From NCBI GenBank assembly GCA_011390275.1, contig JAABST010000016.1:21935-85934 (forward strand): a DNA stretch of 64,000 nucleotides, written 5' to 3'. Shown one piece after another: positions 16,581 to 26,111 of the stretch; within the stretch, counting starts at the first letter, position 1; the number at the start of each line of letters is the position of its first letter. The translations under genes and the position numbers were made by a program. The DNA is from Geitlerinema sp. S16 (GTDB lineage: Bacteria > Cyanobacteriota > Cyanobacteriia > Cyanobacteriales > Geitlerinemataceae). The notes below the pieces were generated by a model. It saw only the letters and a list, made by a program, of their open reading frames with translations. It was not told the DNA's origin and ran no database searches.

Positions 16581-17159
16581 ATGACCCAAGCGACCAAAAT
16601 CTTAGCGTTCGCCGGAAGTGCTCGTGTTGCATCCTTTAACAAAACGCTGGTCAAAATTGCAGCAGAAGGAGCGAAATCGGCTGGGGCAGAGGTCACATAT
16701 ATAGACTTCCTCGATTATCCGATGCCGCTTTTTAATGAAGATTTAGAAGCAAAAACTGGTCTGCCGGAGTCTGTGCTGCAATTCAAAGCGTTGCTAAAAA
16801 GTCATCAGGGATTTCTGATTGCCTGCCCCGAGTACAACGGCTCCATTACTCCACTGCTCAAAAATGCGATCGACTGGGCGACTCGCCCAGCACCCGAGGA
16901 AGCGGGTCTAGCCTGCTTTAAACATAAGGTCGCCGCTGTGATGGCGACATCTCCCGGAGGACTCGGTGGCTTGCGGGGTTTAGCTCATGTTCGTGACATT
17001 CTCGAAGGCATTGGCACGATCGTGATCCCAAGTCAAAAGGCGATCCCCAATGCTTATCAAGCCTTTGATCAAGGGTTGCTCAAGGATGAAAAACAAGCCG
17101 CTGATATTCAGGGGATTGCACAACAGTTGGTGAAGGTGGCGACTCAGCTCAACCGATAA
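16581..17159 (+). CDS. NAD(P)H-dependent FMN reductase family protein
   Basis: This 192-residue flavodoxin-like protein has KILAFAGSARVASFNKTLVK as the FMN phosphate-binding loop and strand 1, and CPEYNGSITPLLKNAIDW as the conserved SPEYNGS-type motif of the FMN_red/azoreductase/YieF family. ATSPGGLGGLRGL closes the active site. Such enzymes reduce quinones, chromate or azo compounds and protect against oxidative stress. It starts at ATG 16581. It is monocistronic, with a MITE immediately downstream. Confidence 0.92.
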   Translation: MTQATKILAFAGSARVASFNKTLVKIAAEGAKSAGAEVTYIDFLDYPMPLFNEDLEAKTGLPESVLQFKALLKSHQGFLIACPEYNGSITPLLKNAIDWATRPAPEEAGLACFKHKVAAVMATSPGGLGGLRGLAHVRDILEGIGTIVIPSQKAIPNAYQAFDQGLLKDEKQAADIQGIAQQLVKVATQLNR

Positions 17160-17217
17160 GTGTTGAGTTTGCCCTATACCGGGTCTGTTACGACCATTCG
17201 GATTGGGGGTGATTCAG

Positions 17218-17364
17218 TAGACCTCTTGCATGAATCGCCCTCATCCCCCAGCCCCTTCTCCCTGCTTGGGAGAAGGGGAGCCAAATCAAAAATATTGCCT
17301 TTCAAAGTTCCTCTCCCGCTCTGGGGATTTAGGGAGAGGGAATGATATTCGTGCAAGAGGTCTA
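17218..17364. mobile_element. 147-bp TA-flanked MITE with GACCTCTTGCA ends
   Basis: TAGACCTCTTGCATGAAT (17218-17235) and ATTCGTGCAAGAGGTCTA (17347-17364) are inverted with one mismatch, and both outer ends are TA, the expected IS630-type target duplication. The inside contains a CCCTTCTCCC..GGGAGAAGGGG-type hairpin also used by the 141-bp MITE. It has no coding capacity. Confidence 0.8.
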
Positions 17365-17472
17365 GTAGTTTAATTCGCTTTTCTCATGCCTGCGCTCCAC
17401 ATGAGAATGACTGAGGTGAGAGCGATTTTAGGCAGTGCGTCATAATTAAGATGATGCCTTTGAGCGAACACG

Positions 17473-18054
17473 ATGGTTCAGATCACTGACCGTACAGCGG
17501 CGGCTGTGGAGTCTCGCCTCAGTCTGGAGGAGTTTCTAGCCCGACCAGAAACCGAACCGGCGAGTGAGTTTGTTGGTGGCCGTATTGATCAAAAGCCGAT
17601 GCCTCAGGGCGAACATAGCGCGATTCAGAGTGACCTAACGGCGTTGATTAATCAGTTACGTCGCGACAAAATTGCGCGGGCGTTTCCAGAGTTGCGTTGC
17701 ACGTTTGGCGAACGCGCGATCGTGCCGGATATTGCTGTGTTCGTGTGGGATCGGATTGCTCGTGACGAGGACGGTTGTGTGGCGAATCGTTTTGATCTTG
17801 CGCCGGATTGGGCGATCGAGATTCTTTCGCCGAATCAGTCGATGTTACGTCCAACGAAAAATATTCTCCACTGTTTAGAGTCTGGCAGTGAGTTGGGCTG
17901 GTTGATTGAGCCGGAGGAATTTTCGGTGTTGGTGTACGCGCCGGATGCGGGAACGCGGTATTTTGACGCGCCGAGTGGTGTGTTGCCAGTTCCGGAGTTT
18001 GCGCGGGGGCTGGAGATCACGATCGCGGATTTGCAGGGCTTTTTGCAGGATTGA
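17473..18054 (+). CDS. Uma2 family protein (DUF820, PD-(D/E)XK nuclease-like)
   Basis: The protein has 193 residues. The core pattern ELRCTFGERAIVPDIAVFVWDRI is followed by APDWAIEILSPNQS and GWLIEPEEFSVLVY, typical of Uma2/DUF820 proteins, which carry a restriction-endonuclease-like fold and are hugely expanded in cyanobacteria. Their function is unknown. It is the first of three tandem paralogues and the most diverged: its K in the active-site strand is not obvious and PNQSMLRPTKNI replaces the usual PST...D...K. Confidence 0.88.
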   Translation: MVQITDRTAAAVESRLSLEEFLARPETEPASEFVGGRIDQKPMPQGEHSAIQSDLTALINQLRRDKIARAFPELRCTFGERAIVPDIAVFVWDRIARDEDGCVANRFDLAPDWAIEILSPNQSMLRPTKNILHCLESGSELGWLIEPEEFSVLVYAPDAGTRYFDAPSGVLPVPEFARGLEITIADLQGFLQD

Positions 18055-18151
18055 TGGGGCGATCGCGCCGCTGCGGACAAACGCGACTGTGAATACGCGG
18101 GTCTCCTGCGCGATCGACGATAATTGAAAGCAACTACACGCTTGGCTTGAT

Positions 18152-18730
18152 ATGGTTGCCCAATTCGATCGCCTCACTCCTGACGAGTACCTCGAAGCCG
18201 AACGCCACAGCGAAATTCGGCACGAATATTTCGACGGTCAAGTGATTGCAATGGCCGGATCGAGCAGTACTCATGGTCTCCTCGTCACGAACCTTGTCGC
18301 TTTACTACGTCCGAACGTTCGTGGCACAGGATGCCAGCTTTTTAGCAGCGATATGAAGGTCAAGCTCGCAACTCGCAACCGTTTTTTCTATCCCGATCTC
18401 CTGCTGACCTGCGACCCGCGCGATCGCGAGACGAGTTACTTCAAGCAATATCCAAAACTCATTATCGAAGTTTTATCAGAGAGTACCGAAGCTTTCGATC
18501 GCGGCGTAAAGTTCCGCGACTACGGCGAACTCATGAGCCTGGAAGAATACGTTCTCGTTTCCCAGCACGAACGCCTTGTTGAACGTTTCACCCGCAAAGG
18601 GGATGGCAGTTGGCGGCTCGATCGCTATGCCAACGATGACCGGCTGCACTTGGAAAGTCTGGATTGCATGATCGACTTGGATGCTGTGTACGAAGATGTG
18701 ACGTTATCGACGGAACGTGGGGATGCTTGA
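18152..18730 (+). CDS. Uma2 family protein (DUF820)
   Basis: The protein has 192 residues. TPDEYLEAERHSEIRHEYFDGQVIAMAG is the family N-terminus. NRFFYPDLLLTCD, KLIIEVLSESTEAFDRGVKF and YVLVSQHERLVERF complete the PD-(D/E)XK-like core, with D in YPDLL, E in IIEVLS and K in GVKF as candidate catalytic residues. It starts at ATG 18152. It lies 97 bases after the first copy. Confidence 0.92.
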   Translation: MVAQFDRLTPDEYLEAERHSEIRHEYFDGQVIAMAGSSSTHGLLVTNLVALLRPNVRGTGCQLFSSDMKVKLATRNRFFYPDLLLTCDPRDRETSYFKQYPKLIIEVLSESTEAFDRGVKFRDYGELMSLEEYVLVSQHERLVERFTRKGDGSWRLDRYANDDRLHLESLDCMIDLDAVYEDVTLSTERGDA

Positions 18731-18814
18731 TGGGGCGATCGTAGTGCTGATGGCGATCGTGCCGTGTCTTCCCTCCCCAGTGCTACGATCGAGCCGGTCT
18801 CCATTCTCCACACC

Positions 18815-19378
18815 ATGCTCGCCACCGATCCCCTCTACATAACCCCCGAGGACTACCTCGCCGCCGAAGAAATCAGCCCGCACCGCCACGAGTACCGCGA
18901 TGGTGAAGTGTTCGCGATGACGGGTGGTACGCGCAATCACCACGCCATCACTGCAAACCTCCACCTTGTTCTCGGAAATCATCTACGAGATTCAGGTTGT
19001 CGAGCTTTTGTGGAGGGGATGAAGACGCATGTTGAGGCAAAAAATGCGTTTTACTATCCGGATGTGGTCGTGACTTGCGATGAGCGCGATCGCCCGTCTG
19101 ATGATCCGTATATCAGTCATCCTTGTTTAATTATCGAGGTTCTGTCTCCGTCTACGGCTCGCTTTGATCGGACGGAAAAGTTTGCGGATTATCGTGCGAT
19201 TCCGAGCTTAGGTGAGTATGTTTTGGTTGCGAGCGATCGTCGGCAGGTTGAGGTGTTTCAGCGTAACAATCATGGGGAATGGGGGTTAGGTAATATGCCG
19301 GAGGATGACACGATTTGGTTGGCGAGTGTGGATTGTGCGATCGCGTTGAGTGAGATTTATCGTGATGTGAATGTTTGA
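18815..19378 (+). CDS. Uma2 family protein (DUF820)
   Basis: The protein has 187 residues from ATG 18815, chosen because MLATDPLYITPEDYLAAEE aligns with the N-terminus of the preceding paralogue; a GTG at 18764 in the same frame is less likely. The core motifs FYYPDVVVTCDERD, CLIIEVLSPSTARFDRTEKF and EYVLVASDRRQVEVF are intact. It is similar enough to the second copy to suggest local duplication. Confidence 0.9.
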   Translation: MLATDPLYITPEDYLAAEEISPHRHEYRDGEVFAMTGGTRNHHAITANLHLVLGNHLRDSGCRAFVEGMKTHVEAKNAFYYPDVVVTCDERDRPSDDPYISHPCLIIEVLSPSTARFDRTEKFADYRAIPSLGEYVLVASDRRQVEVFQRNNHGEWGLGNMPEDDTIWLASVDCAIALSEIYRDVNV

Positions 19379-19654
19379 TGAGGCGATCGTGCCGTTGCGG
19401 GCGAATGGGGTGTTGAGTGTGTGGGTGTTGGCTGAGGTTTGATGTGTTGTATGGGCGATGCTTGTTACTCCTACGCTCTGTGTCACATGCCGCTGAGAAC
19501 TCTCTGCGTTCTGTGGTGACGCGGAGCGTCTGGGGATTGCGTTGCCCACGCAGAGCGTGGGAACGATTTAGAGCTGTTTTGATGAGCGGGGGCAGATGTT
19601 ACCGGTTTTGGGGTTTGTGCGGGGGGGGAGATCATGATCGGGGATTTGTTCAAC
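19379..19654. other. intergenic region between converging genes
   Basis: No gene seen. It contains the 19-bp motif ACGCAGAGCGTGGGAACGA (19548-19566), the inverted partner of 21827-21845 on the far side of the next gene. Confidence 0.4.
19548..19566. repeat. GC-rich repeat, left copy
   Basis: This is the reverse complement of TCGTTCCCACGCTCYGCGT at 21827-21845, with one mismatch. The motif also partly recurs in a diverged copy at about 19515-19530. The two copies flank the 680-residue exported protein gene in inverted orientation. Confidence 0.6.
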
Positions 19655-21697
19655 TTAGGTCAGTACCAACGAACCAAACTCGGGAGTTTGCACGAGATTA
19701 TTAAGGAACGCTGCAAATTCACGCTGACTGTCTTCGTTTAATAATGTCTCTGCCAAATCCACAACTTTTTGCAAGCTATCATACCCATCTTGACCAGAGC
19801 TGAGAATTGAAGAAACGCGACTGGAAAACACCTGCTTCAACTCAGAGTAGCTAATATTCTCTGCATCTTGGAGCGTTTTTTTCCAGACAATCCGTCGATC
19901 AGTAAAACAAATTCCTCCCTTTAAGTCATTCCAAAAGGTTGTATCGATCTCCGCAAGGATTTTCTCGTCCTCTTCCAGCTTAAGCCAGGTCTTGATCGAG
20001 TTTTTAGCTTGCTGTAAATCTAAGTTTTCTCCCTTATAGACAATATAACTTTCATATCGATCAGGTAATGAGTCGATGAGCACTTGAGCGAATGAACCGG
20101 GACGAGGCGGCTCAGTCAACGCATGTAAACGTACTTCAATTGCTTGAAGCTCTGTGCCATCACGCTTTTTGCTTCGTTTCAACAGAGACCAAACAACAAA
20201 AGCAGTTCCAGAGGCCACCAGTGCCGTACCACCTGTCAAAATGCTAACGCCTCCCAAAGCCGCGATCGTCGCACTCAGAGCCGCTGCCCCGGTCAAACTT
20301 CCCCCTGCACCCGCGAATGTCCACGCCGCGACAGTTGCCGCCGTTCCCACGACAGCCCCAGAACCAACAGAAATTCCTAAGTTAACGTAGTCCTGCCGAT
20401 CAAGCTCGGAGACAAACGCATAGGAGAGAACACCCGCAGCGCCGATCAAGGCTGCACCGCCCGTAGCTACAGCTAAACCACCCAACATACCGAGCCCTCC
20501 GGCGGCAACGGAACCACCGCCGAGGAAAGCAAGGGTCGCATTCATGGCTGCGCCTCCCGATAAGCTACTAATTGCAGCTCCCGTTGATGCCTCTACACCA
20601 ACTGACGTTAGAACTTTGGTCGTGTTGGGAATGATTCCTGCGGCAATATTACGAGCCTTTCTTGCATCTTTAGAAGCCTCATTGAGTTCTTGCACCAGTT
20701 TGATCGCCCCTTTCTGATTTGCTTCTTGAAACTCTCCAGCGCGCGCGACAGCATACATGTTGATAAACGTCGGCGGTAAAGTGGAGTGAGCAATTCGATG
20801 ATCGATCTCTTTGGCAACTAAGCGATCGTCTTCTATCAACTCCTGACCATCTCGTACTTGGCTATAAACGGCGATCAGCTCGTTTGAATTGGGAAGGTCA
20901 TCAAGTAGATTTAATATTGCCAAATCGGCTGTGAATGCCAAAGAAGCCGTACTAGCAACTCCGTAACGTTCCTTCAATTCAATCGGAAGTGCCGATCCTG
21001 CCACGATCGCATCGAGGCTCGGAAGTGCGGAGATATTTGAAATCGAATCACCAGCGGTAATTTGGGCGAAAGTTCCGAGAATGCCTTGCTTCTCAGCGGG
21101 AGAGAGAGAGGATGCATCCAAAGCTACCTGAATTGTATCGAGAATCCTGAGAACCTTCGAGTTTTCGCTCGCAATCTTATACTGTTGCTGGATATGCCCT
21201 GAGAGCTTACTGGTCAAAACAATATAGTCGAGCAAGCCCAAAGCTTCGAGATCAGCAACAGGCTGACCATCTTCTAATCCCTCATAGATCAACTTACAGC
21301 GATCGCGGCTACTTTCAAGCAGGAAATCAACGCGAGAGTCGAGCTCTTCAAAAATTTCAAGTCCGATTTTGGAGTTGCGATCGTAAAGCGTATGGAGCGT
21401 AATACTGCGAACGACCTGTGTTTCATTATTGATGAATTGCACAACATCGCCTTCGCTACTTCTCTCCGGAATGTGAATTGTAAAGCGCGTGCCCTCGTAA
21501 GCATACAGCGTTTGCTTTCCACCACGCCGAGCGATTGAGTAAGGAACAAAGGATTGGTAACTCACCGACGGTAAATTACCCGACGAGCCTGATTCCGCAT
21601 ACGCTGGGGAAGTCCGACTGAATTGCGAAATGGCGACGATTGCACTCGTTTGAAGCGCTAATTTGAGGGCATCGCGTCGCGAAAATTGCTGAGTCAT
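19655..21697 (-). CDS. unidentified exported protein with glycine-rich membrane hairpins and a PH-like C-terminal region
   Basis: The protein has 680 residues from ATG 21697; an in-frame TTG at 21718 is less likely. It begins MTQQFSRRDALKLALQTSA, a twin-arginine-like signal ending near AYAES. Residues of about 70-370 look helical and soluble. About 370-510 is a run of glycine-rich hydrophobic segments (AFLGGGSVAAGGLGMLGG, GGAALIGAAGVLS, GGVSILTGGTALVASG) resembling glycine-zipper membrane modules seen in pore-forming or effector proteins. The C-terminus (about 570-630) reads LEEDEKILAEIDTTFW, then GGICFTDRRIVWKKT, the pattern of small bacterial PH-like domains. No family name can be given. 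Confidence 0.7.
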   Translation of the reverse strand: MTQQFSRRDALKLALQTSAIVAISQFSRTSPAYAESGSSGNLPSVSYQSFVPYSIARRGGKQTLYAYEGTRFTIHIPERSSEGDVVQFINNETQVVRSITLHTLYDRNSKIGLEIFEELDSRVDFLLESSRDRCKLIYEGLEDGQPVADLEALGLLDYIVLTSKLSGHIQQQYKIASENSKVLRILDTIQVALDASSLSPAEKQGILGTFAQITAGDSISNISALPSLDAIVAGSALPIELKERYGVASTASLAFTADLAILNLLDDLPNSNELIAVYSQVRDGQELIEDDRLVAKEIDHRIAHSTLPPTFINMYAVARAGEFQEANQKGAIKLVQELNEASKDARKARNIAAGIIPNTTKVLTSVGVEASTGAAISSLSGGAAMNATLAFLGGGSVAAGGLGMLGGLAVATGGAALIGAAGVLSYAFVSELDRQDYVNLGISVGSGAVVGTAATVAAWTFAGAGGSLTGAAALSATIAALGGVSILTGGTALVASGTAFVVWSLLKRSKKRDGTELQAIEVRLHALTEPPRPGSFAQVLIDSLPDRYESYIVYKGENLDLQQAKNSIKTWLKLEEDEKILAEIDTTFWNDLKGGICFTDRRIVWKKTLQDAENISYSELKQVFSSRVSSILSSGQDGYDSLQKVVDLAETLLNEDSQREFAAFLNNLVQTPEFGSLVLT

Positions 21698-22202
21698 ATG
21701 TTGAACAAAGTATAGCAAATACTAATTTCACTGATAAGTATAGAATGATATCGTGGCTCGTTACGACTATGTCTGCAAACCCTTACCATCCATGACCTCA
21801 AGCATCACCCAACAACAACGCCAACCTCGTTCCCACGCTCCGCGTCTACGGCGTATACACAAGTATTTAAATCACTCATTTAGGCTAAGTTGAGGCTCAA
21901 AGTCTCGCTACCTAAAGCCTCCAAACCTCGAAAATCGCGGGCTTCTCGCCGAGCCAGCTATAGACAGCTCATCACGAGAGAAGTAGGGTGCGTTGCGGCC
22001 ACGATAAATTTGACCGAGAACGATACCTGATCGATCGCCGTAACGCACCGATAATGTCACGGACAAAGCGACTATGGTAACGGTGCGTTTTGGCCGTGTT
22101 CACATATCCTAAATATCGCAACATAATCGAAGCCAAAACACACCCTTGTATGTAGGAGGGGTCGGAGGTGGAAGTGGAGAGAAGCGATTCAACCACTATC
22201 AT
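21698..22202. other. intergenic region upstream of the IS110-type element
   Basis: No convincing gene. It contains the GC-rich repeat at 21827-21845 and, from about 21985 to 22155, alternating GGTGCGTT and AACGCACC motifs typical of cyanobacterial intergenic palindromes. An open stretch on the minus strand here has no recognisable features. Confidence 0.45.
21827..21845. repeat. GC-rich repeat, right copy
   Basis: TCGTTCCCACGCTCCGCGT is the inverted partner of 19548-19566. Confidence 0.6.
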
Positions 22203-22399
22203 CGAAGAAGGATGGAGACTCTGGACGCACCCTCAAGCCAACGAGCTTGCACTGTAGATTAAGAGCCCGTCCTTCGCCCCTTTCGGACACTGCAAGTAGA
22301 CTGGACAGTATTCTGAGCAAGAGTTTATCGAACCTCGAATCAAAGCAAGGATAGCACTTGAGTCAGTGGCCGCTCAACCTAGAACCTGGAGAAATTCGG
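22203..22399 (+). ncRNA. candidate bridge-RNA region of the IS110-type element
   Basis: IS110-family elements carry a structured bridge RNA in the longer non-coding end, upstream of the transposase in the IS110 subgroup. The 197 bases before this transposase have no ORF and can fold: CTTGCACTGT pairs with ACACTGCAAG around an inner GTCC/GGAC hairpin at 22290-22309. The exact element ends and guide loops were not resolved, so this is a prediction from family knowledge plus one visible stem. Confidence 0.4.
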
Positions 22400-23404
22400 A
22401 TGGGAGAACAAATCTATATCCCGCTCGGGATTGACATTAGCAAGCAGACCTTTGATGCCGCAATTCCGATGGGAGAAAAGCGGAGCAAGAAGTTCAAAAC
22501 TATCAAGCTTAGTAACGATGAGGAAGGTTTTCAACAACTGGTGGAATGGCTGAAGGAAAATCAAGTCGAGCAAGTACATGCTTGTCTAGAAGCGACCAAT
22601 ATTTATGGTCAAGATTTGGCCAATTTCCTCTATGAACGTGGCGAACGAGTGAGTATCGTCAATCCAGCTCAAGTCAAAGGCTATGCTCAAAGTAAATTGA
22701 AGCGTACCAAAAACGATCAGGCCGATGCGGGTATCCTGTCCCAGTTCTGTCGAGACCTCACTCCACGGCTATGGAAGCCTTCTGCCACCGAGGTTCAGAA
22801 GCTCCAGCGTATCTCCCGCCGCCGTCACGCACTCCAAGAGATGCTGACTCAAGAGATGAATCGCTTACAGCTTTGTCGGGACGCTGAACTTGAAGTTGAT
22901 ATCCAAGACCACATTGACTTCCTGAAGCAGAAAATCGAACAGCTAAACAAGCTGATGACTGAGTTGGTTAAAACTCACGAATACCTAGCCGCTCAAAGCG
23001 AATTACTCTGTTCAATAGATGGGATTGGCGAACTTTCAGCTTCCATTATTCTGGCTGAAGTTGGCTCGATTCAAAACTTTCATTCTGCTCGACAGTTAGC
23101 AGCTTTTGCTGGATTAACACCTCGCGAGTTCACCTCGGGAACGTCGGTTCGAGGAAAGACTCGATTGTGCAAGATTGGTAATTCTCACTTACGCACGGCA
23201 TTCTATTTCCCTGCTTTGAGTGCCATTCGTAAGTGTCCTCAAATTACTGCTTTTCGAGACCGTTTGATTGAACGAGGCAAAACCAAGATGCAGGCTATTG
23301 GCGCTGTGATGCACAAGCTGGTTCGCATTGTTTTTGGTGTGCTTCGCCATCAAGCTCCCTTTGATCCGAACCAGCTCGCTCCTGCTGTGGCTGACTCTGC
23401 TTAG
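22400..23404 (+). CDS. IS110 family transposase
   Basis: The protein has 334 residues. The N-terminal RuvC-like DEDD domain starts with PLGIDISKQTFDA, has the Glu in CLEATNIYG and the pair of Asp in KRTKNDQADAG. The C-terminal transposase_20 domain contains LLCSIDGIGELSASIILAE and LAAFAGLTPREFTSGTSVRG with the catalytic Ser region and GKTRLCKIGNSHLR. The start ATG 22400 has GGAG 8 bases upstream. All motifs appear intact, so the element may be active. It is inserted 58 bases from the 3' end of the radical SAM gene. Confidence 0.93.
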   Translation: MGEQIYIPLGIDISKQTFDAAIPMGEKRSKKFKTIKLSNDEEGFQQLVEWLKENQVEQVHACLEATNIYGQDLANFLYERGERVSIVNPAQVKGYAQSKLKRTKNDQADAGILSQFCRDLTPRLWKPSATEVQKLQRISRRRHALQEMLTQEMNRLQLCRDAELEVDIQDHIDFLKQKIEQLNKLMTELVKTHEYLAAQSELLCSIDGIGELSASIILAEVGSIQNFHSARQLAAFAGLTPREFTSGTSVRGKTRLCKIGNSHLRTAFYFPALSAIRKCPQITAFRDRLIERGKTKMQAIGAVMHKLVRIVFGVLRHQAPFDPNQLAPAVADSA

Positions 23405-23462
23405 GATATTTTTCTTACCCCTTGCGCTTTTGCTCGCAACACAGTATCTACCATTGGTCGTT

Positions 23463-26111
23463 TTAATCCCCCAACAACAACGCCTCGCGGTGAACGTGCA
23501 AGAGCGAAAACTGCGACTCGGCGTCCACGGCCAGGGGATCAATGCTGCCAATGATTCGATCGAAGATCTCGACGACTTCGGACGGACGCAACAAATTCCC
23601 ATCGTTGTAGCTCGTCCCGCGATAGCGAATTTTCACTTGATTCGGCTCGATAATCTCCACCACACTCAGCTCAAACAGCCGATCGCGCAGATTAAACGTC
23701 CGCACCTTACCCTTCTTATTCGTGCGCTGACTCATAATTTCGGACTCCGCCAAAATGCGATCGCACCAGCCCGGCCAATCCGGACGCTCCAGCGTCGTTT
23801 CAAGCTGCAACTCGTAAATCGCCTCGGTTAAACATTGGGTCACCGACGGCGACTTCACCGGCACTTCCTCGACACGGTACACCGGCATTTCGCGCGGGAA
23901 ATGCTCCTTCAGTCGTGCTTTAAACGTGGCAATCTCCATCGGTTTCGCCAGCTCGAACTCGACGATCTCGCCGCTGCTGGTGTAGCCCAGAGGCAGTGCA
24001 TTCGCCGGAGCGATACGCGGATTCGGATGAAAACCACCGGTAAACGACACCGGAATCGAGGCGCGACGCATGATCCGATCGAACAGCCGCACCAAATCCA
24101 GATGACCCGTTAACGCCATATCGCCCGTCTTGCCAAACCAGACCCGAAGCCGCTGCACGCGATCGGTCTTCGGCATAAAGTGACCCTTAAACTCGGGAAC
24201 CGGTGGCGGTGGCACAACGATGTTATGACCAAAATCGGGGCTGCAAATGCCACAGTGGGAACAGCCCTCGTAGGCACAGTCGGGAACGGTGGCGGCTTCG
24301 AGGGCGCGTTTGAGGTCGTCCAGTAGCCAGTTGCGATCGATACCGGTGTTGATGTGATCCCAGGGGAGCGGGGTGGTGTAGCGCGATTCGTCGGTGGTGG
24401 CGTCATGGTTGGCCGTACCGTCGGCGTGGAATACATTCCATTCGCCACTATCCACCAGACGATATTTCCAGCCTAAGCCCGACTCCTCGATCGCCTGTTG
24501 CCACGCACCAAACGCCCGCTCCAGGCTTTCCCACCAGGAATCCATCCCCGCGCCCAACTCCCAGGCGCGACGCACCACGGCGGAGAGACGGCGATCGCCC
24601 CGTCCGACAAAATCCTCCATTGCTGAAATTCGGACATCGGTGTAGTTCACCTTAACCCCACGCATTCCCCGAAACGCCTCCCGCAGCAATTCCTGTTTGC
24701 GCGTAAATTCGCTGGTCGAAACCGAATGCCACTGGAACGGCGTGTGGGGTTTGGGGGTGAAGTTGGAGATCGTGATGTTGAAATTTAGCGGGCGGCGTTT
24801 ATTGTCATAGCCGTACTGACGACATTCTTGTTTCAGCCAGCGCACGGTTTCGGCGATACCCAACACATCCGCGTCGATTTCGCCCGGTAGGCCAATCATA
24901 AAGTAGAGTTTGACCTTATCCCAGCCGTTTTCGTAGGCGGTTTTAACACCGCGTAAAAGCTCCTCATTTGTTAGACCTTTATTAATAATGTCGCGCATCC
25001 GCTGGGTTCCGGCTTCGGGGGCAAAGGTGATGCCGGAGGTTCGCATTCCACCGATGATGTTGGCGATATTTTCATCGAAGCGATCGACCCGTTGGCTGGG
25101 CAGCGACAGCGAGATGTTTTCCTCTTGGAGCCGATTTTTGATCTCCATGCCCACCGCCGGAAGCGATAGATAGTCGGAACAGCTTAGGGATAACAACGAA
25201 AATTCGTTATAGCCGGTGGCACGCATCCCTTTTTCGATCGTCTCCACCACCTCTTCGGGTTCCACATCCCGCGCCGGTCGGGTTAACATTCCCGGCTGAC
25301 AGAAACGGCAGCCGCGTGTACAACCGCGCCGAATTTCGACGGTGAGGCGATCGTGGACGGTTTCAACGTAGGGAACCAGGCCGATCGAGTAGGCGGGCAT
25401 CGGTTTCGCGACGCGGCGCAGGACTTTGGCTGGAACGTCGGGATGATTCGGATGCACCGAGCCGTCGTCGGCCATGTCGTAAAACATCGGTACATAGACG
25501 CCGGGAACCTGGGCTAAATCCAGTAAGAGATCGCGACGACTCAAACCAGCGGCTTTACCCTGCTCCAAGATCAAACCGATTTCGGGTAAGAGTTCTTCGC
25601 CGTCACCGAGGGCGACAAAGTCGAAAAAGTCGGCGTAGGGTTCCGGATTCGACGTGGCGGTTTGACCTCCGGCGAAAATAATCGGGTCTTCAAGACCGCG
25701 ATCGAGTCGTTCTTTCCAGGTCAGCGGCACGTGCGCCAAACTCAACATTTCTAAAATATTGGTCGCGCCGAGTTCGTAGCTCAGGCTAAAGCCGAGGATG
25801 TCGTAATCCGTGAGGGGGCGGTGGGATTCGACGGCGAAGAGGGGGGTATTGCTGTCGCGGAGTTTGGTGGAGAGGTCGGCGGCGGGGAGGTAGGCACGAT
25901 CGCAGAGCTGACGCGGTTGGGCGTTCAGGATGCTGTAGAGAATAATGTGGCCGAGGTTGGACGCGCCGACTTCGTAGATTTCGGGATAGGTCAGCACCCA
26001 ACGGATGGAAGCGCCGTCCCAGGGTTTGTGAACGGCTCCGAGTTCGTTGCCCAGGTAGCGAGCGGGACGGTTAATTTCGGCGGTGAGGAGCTGTTCGACG
26101 GCGATCGGCAT
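23463..26111 (-). CDS. TIGR03960-type B12-binding-domain radical SAM protein fused to a TIGR03936 domain
   Basis: The protein has 882 residues. The N-terminal half has a cobalamin-binding-like region and the radical SAM cluster motif RRGCTRGCRFCQPG near residue 265, in CxxxCxxC spacing. A cysteine set CAYEGCSHCGICSPDFGHN follows at about 620. The last 240 residues, from TDRVQRLRVWFGKTGDMALTGHLDLVRLFDRIMRR, form the DUF2344 domain that is separate in many bacteria. In cyanobacteria this gene is conserved and often precedes ribonuclease E, but its reaction is unknown. It starts at ATG 26111. Confidence 0.92.
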   Translation of the reverse strand: MPIAVEQLLTAEINRPARYLGNELGAVHKPWDGASIRWVLTYPEIYEVGASNLGHIILYSILNAQPRQLCDRAYLPAADLSTKLRDSNTPLFAVESHRPLTDYDILGFSLSYELGATNILEMLSLAHVPLTWKERLDRGLEDPIIFAGGQTATSNPEPYADFFDFVALGDGEELLPEIGLILEQGKAAGLSRRDLLLDLAQVPGVYVPMFYDMADDGSVHPNHPDVPAKVLRRVAKPMPAYSIGLVPYVETVHDRLTVEIRRGCTRGCRFCQPGMLTRPARDVEPEEVVETIEKGMRATGYNEFSLLSLSCSDYLSLPAVGMEIKNRLQEENISLSLPSQRVDRFDENIANIIGGMRTSGITFAPEAGTQRMRDIINKGLTNEELLRGVKTAYENGWDKVKLYFMIGLPGEIDADVLGIAETVRWLKQECRQYGYDNKRRPLNFNITISNFTPKPHTPFQWHSVSTSEFTRKQELLREAFRGMRGVKVNYTDVRISAMEDFVGRGDRRLSAVVRRAWELGAGMDSWWESLERAFGAWQQAIEESGLGWKYRLVDSGEWNVFHADGTANHDATTDESRYTTPLPWDHINTGIDRNWLLDDLKRALEAATVPDCAYEGCSHCGICSPDFGHNIVVPPPPVPEFKGHFMPKTDRVQRLRVWFGKTGDMALTGHLDLVRLFDRIMRRASIPVSFTGGFHPNPRIAPANALPLGYTSSGEIVEFELAKPMEIATFKARLKEHFPREMPVYRVEEVPVKSPSVTQCLTEAIYELQLETTLERPDWPGWCDRILAESEIMSQRTNKKGKVRTFNLRDRLFELSVVEIIEPNQVKIRYRGTSYNDGNLLRPSEVVEIFDRIIGSIDPLAVDAESQFSLLHVHREALLLGD

